Part shown: piece by piece, positions 35,966-45,947 of the stretch
Layout of the letters: each line of letters opens with the position of its first letter
Position numbering within the stretch: position 1 is the stretch's first letter
Assembly (NCBI RefSeq): GCF_964026475.1
Contig: NZ_OZ032151.1
Location: 496,001-560,000, forward strand
Source of the DNA: Candidatus Tisiphia endosymbiont of Nemotelus nigrinus
Lineage (GTDB): Bacteria > Pseudomonadota > Alphaproteobacteria > Rickettsiales > Rickettsiaceae
Direction of reading: 5' to 3'
Length of the DNA stretch: 64,000 bases
Position numbers and translations under genes: made by a program
Notes under the pieces: model-generated
Told to the model about the DNA's origin: nothing
Database searches by the model: none
Seen by the model: only the letters and a program-made list of their open reading frames with translations

Positions 35966-38383
35966 CTAAAGTGACTTTACTTCCTCATAAAATATAGGCA
36001 ACCATTTTTCAGGATCATCACCATATTGCTCTCTAATCTGATTCAACAATAGCACTGTTTCAACCCGACCAGAAAGAACATTAATAATATCATTCATACC
36101 ATCTAAATTTATTTTAGCAACAATCGCATCTACTCCTTGTTTTATTAAAAAATAACGCGATGTTGGGTCTGTAGTTTTTATTAAAACATATTCTCGTTGA
36201 CTAAGCATAAAAGCACTACGATAAATATCGGTTGCCTTAAGATTTGGTAAGAATATTTGTGTCGCAGTTTGTTGAATCAAAGTATCGCTAATTCTGCTTT
36301 TAGCTGCATCTTCAACACTTTGGGTAGCAAAAATTACAAAAGTATTTAACTTACGCAAAACTTTTAGCCAGTCCTTGATTTTCGGAGCAAATATCGGATT
36401 ATCAATCAAAGCCCATGCCTCATCAAGAACTATCATAGTTTTCTGACCATCTAAAGAAATACTAATTCTATGGAAGATATATAGTAGTACAGGAGCAAGA
36501 CTAATTGGATCTTTTAACAACTCTGTCATATCAAAGCCAAAGACTCGAGCTTTCTGCAAATCAATATTATCTGTCTCATTATCAAATATTCTTGCATGAG
36601 AACCTCTACCAACCCACATAGCAATCCTACCTGCCAAACTATTAGGACCGTCGATACCTAAAAATGCTACAACATTTTTTAATCTTCTATCCTTCTTCTC
36701 CAGCTTAAAATTACCACTTACTGCTTGTGATAGAGTCTTATTATCTTCTGATGATAGCGATTCTCCATTAGAAGTAACCAATACTTTAAGCCATTCTAGT
36801 ATAAATGTCCTATTCTCCCCTGTATCATCAAGTTGCAAGGGATTAAAGTTACATTCTCCCCCCGGATCAATCGTGGTATACACTCCGTTAAGTGATCTGA
36901 TAAATATCTCAGCACCGTGATCTTTATCAAAAAAGAACATTCTAGGTTTAAATTTTTGTGCTTGGGCACATAAAAAATTCATTAATACTGTTTTACCAGC
37001 TCCAGTTGGACCAATGATTAAAGTATGCCCAACATCCCTAACATGAAAATTGAAATAAAAAGGTGTACCTGAAGTAGTATCGAGTACAGTCACATACTCT
37101 CCCCAATGATTATTAAAAACCTTACCTAGTGGATAATTATGCATAGATGCAAAACTAGCCATATTTAAAGTATTGATAGTAGATCCCCTTACTATATAAT
37201 CCATATTCCCGGGAAGCTGTCCCCAATAACTCGGTTCCATGTTAATTTTTTCCCTAACAGGTTGAATTCCAGAATTGGATAGCTCAACAGAAGCCATAGA
37301 TAGGGTATCCTCAAGGGATTTTAAATTACTATCGGAACATAGAAGCGAAAAATGGTGTTCTCCAAAGCCAATATCACCACTAGTCGCCATATCAAGTGCT
37401 CGAGAGATTTCGGCAACTTGTGATACGGCCTTATCATCTGCTTGAATCATCCTATTTTGCTGTAGTTGCATTTTATTAATTGCCACTGTTCTATTAGCAA
37501 AAATAAAACTCTGAGTCATGACAAATTCAAAAGGCATTTGTAAAAAACCATCAAAGAGTCCAGCTGATGTAGATGGACCATATTCTAAAATACTTAGTAT
37601 ACCAGCGTATCTCCTGCCAGCTGGACCACGGGCTTCTATAGATCTAGAACCAAAAAACAATCTATGGGTTGGAAGATAGTGGTCTATTGAACTTCTTGGA
37701 ACAACCATTTGCATTGAAGAACCACAATTTACCAAAGTACCAAGAAACTCCATAATATCACAGCAATAACCACTACTAGATTTGCGTACACCAAGTAGCC
37801 TAGCCGAATAACTATGAAATGTATTAACTACTCTTGAGGACATTTCTTGCAAACTTTCCTGCATTTCTCGCATGTCATTTTCCCAAGCCAATTTATTAGA
37901 CTTTTGCATTAGCTTTTTAACGAGATACTCGATTACAGCAACTCCAGCTTTATCCGGTCGATAAAGGATACTAACGTACAACTCATTAAAAAACGACCTA
38001 TATCCTGCATGTTTCTTACGCCATTCATTTGATAAGTAAGTTGTGAAATCATTAGGTACTTTTATGGTAGGATCGGAGGTATATTCCATCCCATCAAAAA
38101 TCACTGGCCTACGCCTTCTGATAGTGTGAAAATACATCACAACATTGCCTGATGACATATTTTTAAGTAACGAATTCCTGATATTTTTTTTAATATCTAG
38201 ATCTTCATCATCAGCCGTTTCAAAGGAAAAACCCCCTATCTTTACTACTTGTAACAATTCATTATTTTTAGTTAAGATAGTATTACTATCCCAATGGCAC
38301 TTATAAGGAATAAAGTGAGAAGTAGGTTTTTCTTTCCTAGCTCTCGATTCTTTTGCTGTTTTTGTTACAGATAATTTTATCAT
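35966..38383 (-). CDS. rvhB4a: Type IV secretion ATPase RvhB4a (VirB4)
   Basis: 805 residues, normal for VirB4. The P-loop IIGPTGAGKTVLMNFL lies at about residue 455 and the Walker B segment TMIVLDEAWALIDNP at about 645. Other family blocks: FHTIRRRRP near residue 100, FNPLQLDD, and FATQSVEDAAKS with SDTLIQQTATQIFLPN. VirB4 is the large inner-membrane ATPase that powers pilus/channel assembly. It follows rvhB3 by 14 bp and precedes rvhB6a by 7 bp, the standard rickettsial rvh order. All motifs look intact. Confidence 0.96.
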   Translation of the reverse strand: MIKLSVTKTAKESRARKEKPTSHFIPYKCHWDSNTILTKNNELLQVVKIGGFSFETADDEDLDIKKNIRNSLLKNMSSGNVVMYFHTIRRRRPVIFDGMEYTSDPTIKVPNDFTTYLSNEWRKKHAGYRSFFNELYVSILYRPDKAGVAVIEYLVKKLMQKSNKLAWENDMREMQESLQEMSSRVVNTFHSYSARLLGVRKSSSGYCCDIMEFLGTLVNCGSSMQMVVPRSSIDHYLPTHRLFFGSRSIEARGPAGRRYAGILSILEYGPSTSAGLFDGFLQMPFEFVMTQSFIFANRTVAINKMQLQQNRMIQADDKAVSQVAEISRALDMATSGDIGFGEHHFSLLCSDSNLKSLEDTLSMASVELSNSGIQPVREKINMEPSYWGQLPGNMDYIVRGSTINTLNMASFASMHNYPLGKVFNNHWGEYVTVLDTTSGTPFYFNFHVRDVGHTLIIGPTGAGKTVLMNFLCAQAQKFKPRMFFFDKDHGAEIFIRSLNGVYTTIDPGGECNFNPLQLDDTGENRTFILEWLKVLVTSNGESLSSEDNKTLSQAVSGNFKLEKKDRRLKNVVAFLGIDGPNSLAGRIAMWVGRGSHARIFDNETDNIDLQKARVFGFDMTELLKDPISLAPVLLYIFHRISISLDGQKTMIVLDEAWALIDNPIFAPKIKDWLKVLRKLNTFVIFATQSVEDAAKSRISDTLIQQTATQIFLPNLKATDIYRSAFMLSQREYVLIKTTDPTSRYFLIKQGVDAIVAKINLDGMNDIINVLSGRVETVLLLNQIREQYGDDPEKWLPIFYEEVKSL

Positions 38384-38397
38384 TTTATACTGTTCTT

Positions 38398-38685
38398 TTA
38401 AATACCGTACGAGTTCGCCCCATAGAATGATTTATTAGGACACTGACTACATCTAGAAGATTTATTTAAGAATAATTCTATAAATCTTGGTTCTTTAAAA
38501 CATATTACATACCCAATCATATGAATCACAAAGGCAACAAGCAAATTCATAATACTATTACTTTGAATAAATAATGACATAGATATGATCATATTAAGTG
38601 CTGCAAATTTTATACTAACACCAAATATCATTGCAGGTCTTGTTAAACCAACAAATAATGGATCTGATACTAAACTGCCTGACAT
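38398..38685 (-). CDS. rvhB3: Type IV secretion protein RvhB3 (VirB3)
   Basis: 95 residues. DPLFVGLTRPAMIFGVSIKF is the typical VirB3 start. Two membrane helices follow (ALNMIISMSLFIQSNSIMN; NLLVAFVIHMIGYVICF). VirB3 is a small inner-membrane subunit that binds VirB4. First gene of the rvhB3-B4a-B6a-e block; RPE-like and palindromic repeats fill the 540 bp upstream, so I could not define a promoter. Confidence 0.93.
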   Translation of the reverse strand: MSGSLVSDPLFVGLTRPAMIFGVSIKFAALNMIISMSLFIQSNSIMNLLVAFVIHMIGYVICFKEPRFIELFLNKSSRCSQCPNKSFYGANSYGI

Positions 38686-38719
38686 AAATTAACTCTCTTT
38701 AACTCTAATTAACCCAAAC

Positions 38720-38856
38720 TCGGTTATATACTTGATGAACTTCAAGAATTGGCGTCGTCGTATCTAAAGCTCTCTGCTACTCACGTACTAATATACGCCT
38801 AGCAGCTCGACTTTGCTACTGCCTAGCTCTTCTTGAAGTTGACCTTCGTCTACCAA
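38720..38856. repeat. RPE-like palindromic element upstream of rvhB3
   Basis: GATGAACTTCAAGAA (38734-38748) and TTCTTGAAGTTGACC (38830-38844) are the inner arms of an imperfect palindrome whose centre contains CTCACGTACTAATATACGCC. It resembles the RPE centre (CTCACGTACG..GTACGC), but its arms differ from those of the other copies in the window. Confidence 0.6.
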
Positions 38857-38872
38857 CTTTTCAATTCATTTT

Positions 38873-38959
38873 AGTATATCTGTAAATATAGCAGATTTTT
38901 ATGCTCCACTAATAGCTGTTTTCATTATTTTTGTGGTATTGCTTATTTTTGTTCCATAA
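38873..38959 (+). pseudogene. Remnant of a tiny membrane-protein gene
   Basis: 28 codons ending in TAA: SISVNIADFYAPLIAVFIIF, then VVLLIFVP. The same peptide core occurs at 55583 as MSINITYFYAPLIAAFIIFA. No start codon is visible here, because the upstream side is occupied by the RPE-like element. Confidence 0.45.
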
Positions 38960-39011
38960 GTAACCTAGAAAATGTATACCAAATTAGCAAAGTGGTGTAC
39001 GTAACCTAATT

Positions 39012-39105
39012 GTCATTGCGAGGAGTAGCATTACTACGACGAAGCAATCTAGAAAACGGTTAAATTTGGATTGCTTCGTTGTGCTTACGCACTCCTCGCA
39101 ATGAC
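39012..39105. repeat. Dispersed palindromic repeat, copy A
   Basis: GTCATTGCGAGGAGT...GACGAAGCAATC and GGATTGCTTCG...ACTCCTCGCAATGAC form a nearly perfect hairpin. It is the cleanest copy of the family in the window. Confidence 0.88.
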
Positions 39106-39122
39106 GAATTACAGACACACAA

Positions 39123-39207
39123 GTCATTGTGAGACCACGTGAGTGGTCGTGGCAATCCACTTCATTTGGATTGCTTCGTCGCCACCGAGGCAACTCCTCA
39201 CAATGAC
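39123..39207. repeat. Dispersed palindromic repeat, copy B
   Basis: GTCATTGTGAG...GGCAATCC and GGATTGCTTCGTCG...CTCCTCACAATGAC. It lies 18 bp after copy A in tandem and directly downstream of argB. Confidence 0.85.
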
Positions 39208-39224
39208 TATTTGCTTACATCTTT

Positions 39225-40151
39225 TTATATAATTGGCAACTCACGTTCTTTACTTGTAAACATGCTTAATAATATAGAATCGGGGAAAGTTGCATTGAGA
39301 AAATGTACGTAATCAGTATTGTTTTGAATAGCACTTAAAGCCGCCCCAATCAAGCCAACTTTTTTAGGCTCAACAACTTCATTCAGCATTTCTTTTAATA
39401 CATCAACATCCTGTACGCGTATATAGTTCTCTTCGGTAAATTCTGTCCTATCACATAATAACACTAGATGCTCGGCATTTAATGAGGAGGCAATTATTGA
39501 GGCAGTCATATTTACATCCAACAAATGCGTATTACCTTTTTCATCACTAGCTACTGGTGCTATAACAGGAATAATATTGCTATCCTCAAAATTTATTAAA
39601 ATCTCAGGATTTACTATAACTGGTTCACTGATAAACCCAATATCTATTACATCTTTATTAGCATCTCTCCTATGTAATAATTTTGATTTCTTAGCTTGAA
39701 TAAGATTAGCATCTTTGCAGGAAATACCAATAGCATAACAACCTAAACTACAGAGCTTGGAAACTATACGCTTATTAATATACCCGGACAAAACCATTTC
39801 CATAATTTGTGAACTTTTATAATCCGCTACCTTAATATTATCGATAAATTTTTCATCACAACCAAACAATTTTAGCGTATCATTTACCAAATCAGTATGA
39901 TCATGCACTATAAAGATTTTGATACCACAACTGTCAAGTAATTGTATTACTTCTGCAAAACTCGTTAATAATTTGTCATCACCAATAATTAATGAAGGTA
40001 GCTTAAATACCATAACTTGATCTCTAACTTCACTACTACGTCTTATTATATCTTTAATTAAGGCAGTGTCTTTTATATGGGCAAAACCGTTACCTTCCTT
40101 TTCTTTATAATTTAATGCATTTTGCCAAACTAAATTGCAATTCTTTTGCAC
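39225..40151 (-). CDS. argB: Acetylglutamate kinase-like protein with lost catalytic loops
   Basis: 308 residues that follow the amino-acid kinase fold of ArgB: a central [18 protein letters not shown] block, [20 protein letters not shown], the nucleotide-site-like block [20 protein letters not shown], and [20 protein letters not shown]. However, the N-terminal K-x-GG-x-x-M loop (KYGGNAM in true enzymes) reads [11 protein letters not shown], and the HGGGP loop reads VHDHTDLV. Both glycine-rich phosphate/substrate loops are thus replaced. Rickettsia has no arginine pathway, so a changed function is likely. The start overlaps the end of engB by 47 bp; order yidC-engB-argB. Confidence 0.82.
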   Translation of the reverse strand: MQKNCNLVWQNALNYKEKEGNGFAHIKDTALIKDIIRRSSEVRDQVMVFKLPSLIIGDDKLLTSFAEVIQLLDSCGIKIFIVHDHTDLVNDTLKLFGCDEKFIDNIKVADYKSSQIMEMVLSGYINKRIVSKLCSLGCYAIGISCKDANLIQAKKSKLLHRRDANKDVIDIGFISEPVIVNPEILINFEDSNIIPVIAPVASDEKGNTHLLDVNMTASIIASSLNAEHLVLLCDRTEFTEENYIRVQDVDVLKEMLNEVVEPKKVGLIGAALSAIQNNTDYVHFLNATFPDSILLSMFTSKERELPII

Positions 40152-40713
40152 CTTCTTTACTCCTACTACTTGTATAAATTACATTACAGGAGTAGCCTAA
40201 AGTTGCAAGAAAATTCTGTGCTATCGTCGTTAGGTTTTCTTTATGTGTTACCTTATCTGACTTTGTGAAAACAATTTGAAAATCTTTATTGCAAGAAAGT
40301 AACAATTTAGCAATTTCCATATCATTCTGCTTCAGCCCTCTTCTAGCATCAATCAATAAATTTACTAATTTGAGGTTTACACTCATTCTGAGATAGTATG
40401 TTATTAATACTTCCCATTGTTGTTTTATATATATGGGAACTTCAGCAAAGCCGTATCCTGGAAGATCAACTAAAATAAGTTTATCGACAAGGGAGAAAAA
40501 ATTTATTTGCCTAGTGCGACCAGGAGTATTAGAAACCTTAGCAAGACTTGAATTATTACATATACTATTAATCAAACTCGACTTACCAACATTTGATTTA
40601 CCAACAAAGGCAATCTCTGGCAAAGATGTACTAGGAAACTGATTGATTTTTGCCACACCAGCTATAAATTTTACCTCCTGACGAAATAGCCTTGTAACCT
40701 TATCAACCGACAT
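40105..40713 (-). CDS. engB: Ribosome biogenesis GTPase EngB (YsxC/YihA)
   Basis: 202 residues. The G motifs are complete: G1 [13 protein letters not shown]2 [12 protein letters not shown]3 [12 protein letters not shown]4 FTKSDK, G5 [13 protein letters not shown]. EngB helps mature the large ribosomal subunit. Its start overlaps the yidC stop by 11 bp and its end overlaps the argB start, so the three genes form a tight operon. Confidence 0.96.
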   Translation of the reverse strand: MSVDKVTRLFRQEVKFIAGVAKINQFPSTSLPEIAFVGKSNVGKSSLINSICNNSSLAKVSNTPGRTRQINFFSLVDKLILVDLPGYGFAEVPIYIKQQWEVLITYYLRMSVNLKLVNLLIDARRGLKQNDMEIAKLLLSCNKDFQIVFTKSDKVTHKENLTTIAQNFLATLGYSCNVIYTSSRSKEGAKELQFSLAKCIKL

Positions 40714-42391
40714 TATTATCTAGCTTATTAATGTAATATTGCTGAATTATTGATAAAATATTATTCCAGGACCAATAAATTAATAACCCCGCTGGAAAAC
40801 TACTAAACATTACTAAAAAAACTAGCGGCATAAATTTCATTACTTGCGCTTGAATCGGCTCAGCTGGCTCTGGACTCATCCTTTGCTGTAAGAACATAGT
40901 CAGAGCCATGAGAATAGGCCATACACCAATCATTAGAAAGCTTGGGCAAGTGAATGGCAGTAATCCGAATAAGTTGAAAATTGATGTTGGATCAGGAGCA
41001 GATAAATCTTTTATCCAACCAAAAAATGGTGCTTGACGCATCTCAATAGTTACGTATAACACTTTATAAATTGAGAAAAATACCGGGATTTGTACAATAA
41101 TCGGCAGACAACCAGCAAGAGGATTAGCCTTTTCCCTTTTGTACAAAGCCATAACTTCTTGGTTAGCTCTCATTTTATCATCAGCATATAAAGCTCTAAT
41201 TCTTTCCACTTCAGGCTGAAGATTTTTCATTCTTTTCATAGAACGATATGATTTATTAGCCAAAGTAAACATTAACAGTTTTATGATAACGGTTACAATC
41301 AAGATACTAACACCAAAGTTACCAACATAGAGATAGAAAAAGTTCATAGCATTAAAGACTGGCTTAGTAATTATATAAAACCAACCAAAATCAATTGCCC
41401 GGTCAAATAACTTAATATTATATTGCTTTTCATATTGATCCAATAAGTCAACTTTCTTTGCTCCGGCAAATAATTTTTGTGACATAGTGAACTTTTTTCC
41501 TACTCCTATAGTGTGAGCTGGAGAAATGAAATCGACTTGGTATTTTTCAACACCGTTTTTTATTGCATAATTAAAGTTAGAACTATACATACTAACTTTA
41601 TCCGGAATTAAGGAGGCTAACCAATATTTATCTGTTATGCCCAACCAATCAACAGTGCCTTGCAAAAATTTTTCAGTTTTCTTATCTTTTAAATCATCAA
41701 AAGAATGCTCTTTAAGCCTACCATCAATAACCCCAATTGGTCCTTGATGTAGTATATTAACTGATTTCTCTTTGCCAATATATTTACGGTTAATTAGTCC
41801 ATAATATTGGACTGAAATTGGTTGATTACTATCATTTACCGTAGTTTGCTCTATGGTAAATAAGTAATTACTATCCATACTTATCGTAATCAAGAATTTA
41901 ATCCCATCTTTGTTAATCCATGATAAATTTACAGCTTTTGTAGGAGTTAACTCATCATTATCAGCCTGCCAAAGAGTTTCGCTATCAGGAAGGATAGTAC
42001 TGTTATCTTTATTAAACCAGCCTATTTCAGCAAAATAAGCTTCTTCTGACTGAGAATTAGCAAATAATACAACAGGTTTACTGTTTGGTGATAGATCTTG
42101 CTTATATTTCAACAAAATTAAATCATCAAACCGGAGTCCTTTTAAAGAAATTGATCCAGAAAGTAATTTTGAGTTTATCCGAATTCTCTTAGCAGAAATA
42201 GATGCTTCACCTTCTTTAGGGATTTCTACTTGAATATTCTTTTTCTTTAACTCTTGAACTTGCTTATTATGTATTTTATTTTGCTGTTCTAGTTTTTGTA
42301 ATCTTGGTTTATCATAAAAGTATTGCCATCCAAAAATAATACCAATGGACAGGACAATTGCAGCTGCCAAGTTAAATATGTTGTGATTCAT
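40703..42391 (-). CDS. yidC: Membrane protein insertase YidC
   Basis: 562 residues from the ATG at 42391 ([20 protein letters not shown]), which gives the usual alphaproteobacterial length; an ATG 16 codons upstream is less likely. An N-terminal membrane helix is followed by the large periplasmic domain. The conserved insertase core comes after it, with helices around [60 protein letters not shown] and [19 protein letters not shown]. YidC inserts and folds inner-membrane proteins alone or with SecYEG. It heads the yidC-engB-argB operon. Confidence 0.97.
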   Translation of the reverse strand: MNHNIFNLAAAIVLSIGIIFGWQYFYDKPRLQKLEQQNKIHNKQVQELKKKNIQVEIPKEGEASISAKRIRINSKLLSGSISLKGLRFDDLILLKYKQDLSPNSKPVVLFANSQSEEAYFAEIGWFNKDNSTILPDSETLWQADNDELTPTKAVNLSWINKDGIKFLITISMDSNYLFTIEQTTVNDSNQPISVQYYGLINRKYIGKEKSVNILHQGPIGVIDGRLKEHSFDDLKDKKTEKFLQGTVDWLGITDKYWLASLIPDKVSMYSSNFNYAIKNGVEKYQVDFISPAHTIGVGKKFTMSQKLFAGAKKVDLLDQYEKQYNIKLFDRAIDFGWFYIITKPVFNAMNFFYLYVGNFGVSILIVTVIIKLLMFTLANKSYRSMKRMKNLQPEVERIRALYADDKMRANQEVMALYKREKANPLAGCLPIIVQIPVFFSIYKVLYVTIEMRQAPFFGWIKDLSAPDPTSIFNLFGLLPFTCPSFLMIGVWPILMALTMFLQQRMSPEPAEPIQAQVMKFMPLVFLVMFSSFPAGLLIYWSWNNILSIIQQYYINKLDNNVG

Positions 42392-42469
42392 TATCGGTCT
42401 AAAAAATAATTTAATATTATAAAAATAATGGATAACCATTATTTATAGCTAAGTCGTTATAGCTTCTAC

Positions 42470-42614
42470 GTCATTGCAGAAGGTCACTTTAGTGGCAATG
42501 AGGCAATCCTGTTTTGCGTCAACCTTGCACAAGCAGGTATCTTAGATTCCCACCGTTGCTAAGAATGACAGCTTACAATTGCCTCGTTCGAGCTTCGCAC
42601 CTCATCGCAATGAC
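42470..42614. repeat. Dispersed palindromic repeat with internal insert
   Basis: GTCATTGCAGAAGGTCAC...GAGGCAATCC at the left and TTGCCTC...TCATCGCAATGAC at the right. In between is a second small palindrome (TGCACAAGCAGGTATCTTAGATTCCC, split here by the line). The 450 bp from 42615 to 43065 show no gene or other repeat that I can support. Confidence 0.75.
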
Positions 42615-43065
42615 ATTTAGGAGACTACAACAATATCAGAATCTATTCGGGTTAGTTATACTTCCCCCATAAATTCTATAAGATTTAAGTAAATTAATCA
42701 AGAAATTTGATTTATTGATGTAATCATGATTATTTAAACTTACCTCTGTAACTTCTTCATACCTATTTCTGTAATTATAAGGTAAATTACATCAGGCAGT
42801 AAGTTTTTTTGTTAATGCACTTTACATATAAAATGTGTTTGATATGTAAATTAAAATATAGAAGTGATGGATATTGATAATTTTGAAATGGGGATAATAT
42901 CATGTCTATAAAAAATAAAAGATATTTTATAGCTATCACATGGTATATTCTAAGTATTATGAGCAGTGTTAATAATGACATGATAGCAAAATTCATATTT
43001 CTCAGATAATATTTCTTAGATGTGTCTTTAGTGCTATTACTTTTATTCCTGTAGTAGCTTACTAT

Positions 43066-43242
43066 CCCGGATACTGCATGAAGGTATCAATATTTATCTC
43101 TGAACCCCTTGTAATATAAGGAGTTTGGAAGAATTGCACAAAAATACAAATTGTATATTTAAAATTTTATATATTTTAGCCTGTAACCCTCATGAGACAA
43201 GGGCTAGCACAATTGGTTCATTTCTATCATGCAATATCCGGG
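43066..43242. mobile_element. 177-bp miniature element with 16-bp inverted ends (IS1380-like)
   Basis: CCCGGATACTGCATGA (43066-43081) and TCATGCAATATCCGGG (43227-43242) pair with one mismatch. Four bases later CCTGAATAATGCATGAA begins the left end of a probable IS1380 element. The shared ATAxTGCATGA motif suggests the two have the same kind of terminal repeat. Confidence 0.6.
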
Positions 43243-43245
43243 CTA

Positions 43246-43415
43246 GCCTGAATAATGCATGAAAGTCAGGAGACAAAACCCTCGTAATATGGTATAATAT
43301 CGGTGTTAAAAGAACATTATACAGAAGGTTTTGTCATGACAAATTGTACAGGATTAAATTACCAATCGAAAGTAAAAAATCGTCAAATAGAAATAAATTT
43401 TACAGGAGGTAATAT
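43246..43415 (+). pseudogene. Left end and first codons of an IS1380-family transposase, cut by IS481
   Basis: From 43336 the frame reads MTNCTGLNYQSKVKNRQIEI then NFTGGNI, the usual opening of IS1380 transposases (FxGGxITSDGG). It stops at the IS481 insertion. A promoter-like GTATAATATCGG lies at about 43292. The remainder of the gene is not found on the other side of the IS481 copy. Confidence 0.6.
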
Positions 43416-44365
43416 TAGGTGTTTAGTCCCAGGATGTGGAGGTTAGGGTTAATAATAAATTTATTTGGATCAGATGTCCATGTTTTTATGATAAATTCAT
43501 AAGGAGTTAAACCTTTAAGAGCTTTAAGTCTTTTTGCGAAATTGTAGGCATTGATAAAATCATATAAATGTTGTTTAAGTTGCTGATGATTGTCATAATA
43601 AAAACGTTTAACAGTTGCCTCTTTAATAGTACGATTCATACGTTCTACCTGTCCATTAGTCCATGGATGATTAACTTTTGTTAGCCTGTGTTCAATATTG
43701 TATTCATAGCAAATACGATCAAAAATATGCATCCAAGCATGCTTATCTACTGTTCTGTTAGTAAATTGAATACCATTATCTGTCAAAATAGTATGAATTT
43801 TATAAGGTATAGCTTTAATTAAATTACGAAGAAATTGTGCTGTTTCTGTCTTGGTACATCTTGGTAAAAGTTCTACATACACAAACTTTGAAGTGCGATC
43901 AATAGCAACAAATAGATAGAGTTTACCTTCTTCTGTTTTGACTTCAGCAATATCTATATGGAAATAACCAATTGGATAAAGTTTAAACTTCTTCTTGGTT
44001 TTGTTATTTCCTTTTACTTCCGGTAACCTACTAACATTATGGCGTTGAAGAAGTCTATGTAAAGAAGATCTAGTAAGCTTGGGAATACTGACTTGTAAAG
44101 CATATAAGCAATCATCTAAAGATAATAAAGTGTGTTTACGAAATGCTATACACATAGCTTCTTCTTCAGAAGTTAATACTGTAGAAGATGGTTCTTTGGG
44201 ACCCATACAAGTATCTTGTAATGTAGTTCGTTTCTTCCACTTAGCAACTGTTTTAGGATTAATAGAATATTTTCTTGCTAAAGTCTTTAAGCTCTCTTGA
44301 CTATTTTGGATTGCGAAACGTATTGCCTCTGTCGTTTTGGCACAGCCGTGTAATATTTGTCCCAT
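43415..44365 (-). CDS. IS481-family DDE transposase
   Basis: 316 residues. An N-terminal helix-turn-helix (LARKYSINPKTVAKWKKR) is followed by the retroviral integrase-like catalytic core with the three acidic residues in FHIDIAEVKTEEGKLYLFVA, HTILTDNGIQFT and NGQVERMNRTIKEATVKRFY (D, D, E). The frame is intact and both inverted ends are present, so the copy could be active. The TAA stop overlaps the left inverted repeat; its last base lies one position outside my element boundary. Confidence 0.95.
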   Translation of the reverse strand: MGQILHGCAKTTEAIRFAIQNSQESLKTLARKYSINPKTVAKWKKRTTLQDTCMGPKEPSSTVLTSEEEAMCIAFRKHTLLSLDDCLYALQVSIPKLTRSSLHRLLQRHNVSRLPEVKGNNKTKKKFKLYPIGYFHIDIAEVKTEEGKLYLFVAIDRTSKFVYVELLPRCTKTETAQFLRNLIKAIPYKIHTILTDNGIQFTNRTVDKHAWMHIFDRICYEYNIEHRLTKVNHPWTNGQVERMNRTIKEATVKRFYYDNHQQLKQHLYDFINAYNFAKRLKALKGLTPYEFIIKTWTSDPNKFIINPNLHILGLNT

Positions 44366-44428
44366 AATTCCTCTCTTGATGGTAATTCTTTATAATATAC
44401 AACATTACACCCTGGGACTAAACACCTA
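43416..44428 (-). mobile_element. Complete IS481-family insertion sequence
   Basis: About 1,013 bp bounded by the inverted repeats TAGGTGTTTAGTCCCAGG (43416-43433) and CCTGGGACTAAACACCTA (44411-44428), with one intact transposase gene. It interrupts the IS1380 transposase start, so it arrived later. Confidence 0.88.
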
Positions 44429-44593
44429 GAGATTGCCACAAGTAATTTTTTTATTATCAGTAGTAATAACTATATTTTTTCCTTTTAAAGTATATTATTT
44501 TGTATTAAAATAACTTTTGGTTTTATAAAGTTGGTTTTATAAAAATCTTAGTTTTTACTACCCTTAGTTTTTAATTGATTATGGAGTTTAAAA

Positions 44594-44770
44594 ATGAATA
44601 TCAAGAACCATATACAAAGTTTACAAAAAAAACATGATGATTTACAAAGACTAATAAACGCTGCATTTTTACATTTTCAGGATGATATTAAAATCAAACA
44701 ATTAAAGAAACAAAAATTAATGTTAAAAGATAAAATATTGTTGCTATATAAGAACATTACCAACAATTAA
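44594..44770 (+). CDS. Small DUF465 (YdcH-like) protein
   Basis: 58 residues. MNIKNHIQSLQKKHDDLQRL then INAAFLHFQDDIKIKQLKKQ and KLMLKDKILLLY. This is the family pattern: HIxxLxxKHxxL, an acidic D before ixxLKKxKLxLKDxI. The protein is a helical hairpin of unknown function, common in Proteobacteria. It stands alone between the IS481 copy and gmk, with an RPE directly after its stop. Confidence 0.75.
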   Translation: MNIKNHIQSLQKKHDDLQRLINAAFLHFQDDIKIKQLKKQKLMLKDKILLLYKNITNN

Positions 44771-44773
44771 ATT

Positions 44774-44915
44774 TAGTAAACTGCCTACAAAAGTCTACTT
44801 CTGCTGGTGATTTGTACGTTATATCGGTACTCTACCCCTCGCGTACACTACGATTCACAGCAACAGAATATCCTCCCCGAACTCTTACGTATAAGCGACT
44901 TTTGTAGGAAGTCTA
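44774..44915. repeat. Rickettsia palindromic element (RPE1-like) between the DUF465 gene and gmk
   Basis: CTGCCTACAAAAGTC and GACTTTTGTAGGAAG are the outer arms. The inner sequence CTACTTCTGCTGGTGATTTG and ATAAGCG match the element inside the terminase gene (54638-54783). The centre is partly rearranged. Confidence 0.8.
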
Positions 44916-45043
44916 TTGATTCTTTTAAAGCAGAATGCTATAATTAAACGCCCCTGTAATTTACTACCTAAAGATTTGAGTATAGCTAATCGGGTTAGCC
45001 ATACAAATTACTATAGAAACACTATTATAAAAGAATAATAAAT

Positions 45044-45703
45044 ATGGTACTATCTCTGAAAAGTAAAGGATTAACTATTATTTTGTCTTCCCCCTCAGCT
45101 GCTGGTAAATCTAGCTTAGTGAGAGCAGCTTTAGAAATAGACAGTAACCTTAAATTATCCGTCTCTACAACCACCAGAACACCCAGAGCAGGTGAGATCG
45201 ATGGAGTAAATTACTATTTCAAAACCAAAGATGAATTTAATAAATTAATTGAACAAGATGCATTTCTTGAATATGCAAATATTTATAATAATTATTACGG
45301 AACACCTAGAAAAGTTGTAGAAGAGCTACTAAGTCAAGGGTTAGATGTTTTGTTTGATATAGATTGGCAAGGGACAAAATCCATAAAAAAAATCTTATCA
45401 AATGTAATTACAATTTTTGTTCTGCCTCCAACTCCTAGTATTTTGCAACAACGAATTCAAGATAGAGGGCAAGATAGTAAAGACGCAATAGAGTTGCGTA
45501 TGAAATTGGCAACCAAAGAAGTGCAATATGCTAAATATTATGATTACGTGGTTATTAATGATAATTTTGATATCACTCTTAAAACAATATATTCGATAAT
45601 AACTGCTGAACGAGTGAAAAGAATAAGACTTAATTTAGATAATTTTTATAATGACTGGCAACGTGCATTATTATATATAGCCGCTCCATCAAAAAGGCTG
45701 TAG
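45044..45703 (+). CDS. gmk: Guanylate kinase
   Basis: 219 residues. P-loop LSSPSAAGKSSLVRAAL near residue 15, the GMP-binding block STTTRTPRAGEIDGVNYYF, FLEYANIYNNYYGTPRKVV, and the lid arginines in QQRIQDRGQDSKDAIELRM. It phosphorylates GMP to GDP with ATP. All key motifs are present and the frame is intact. It is a monocistronic gene between repeats. Confidence 0.97.
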   Translation: MVLSLKSKGLTIILSSPSAAGKSSLVRAALEIDSNLKLSVSTTTRTPRAGEIDGVNYYFKTKDEFNKLIEQDAFLEYANIYNNYYGTPRKVVEELLSQGLDVLFDIDWQGTKSIKKILSNVITIFVLPPTPSILQQRIQDRGQDSKDAIELRMKLATKEVQYAKYYDYVVINDNFDITLKTIYSIITAERVKRIRLNLDNFYNDWQRALLYIAAPSKRL

Positions 45704-45947
45704 ACGTAAGAGATGATACATGTTTGTGGTCAAAAATTATATCCAAATCAATAAAATTTTTACCTTATTTATTTAAATTTTTACAAAATCAGCCGCCATC
45801 ATAAAAATAATTAATATTAACTTTTTAGTAGCAATGGGTACAATATAAAGAGATAATTTTAATTTAATTATCCTTTTAAAATTTTGAACCATTGCTATCA
45901 TTAAACTTGAATTTGAAATTTTTAAACATCCCTAAATGTTTATAATG

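Noticed and set aside
39012..39207. Two tandem palindromic repeats considered as a CRISPR remnant
   Set aside because: They are long hairpins of a family dispersed over the whole window, not short direct repeats with unique spacers, and no cas gene is near.
42787..42996. 69-codon hydrophobic ORF on the minus strand
   Set aside because: Random AT-rich frame with no ribosome site or conservation that I can see; the region seems empty.
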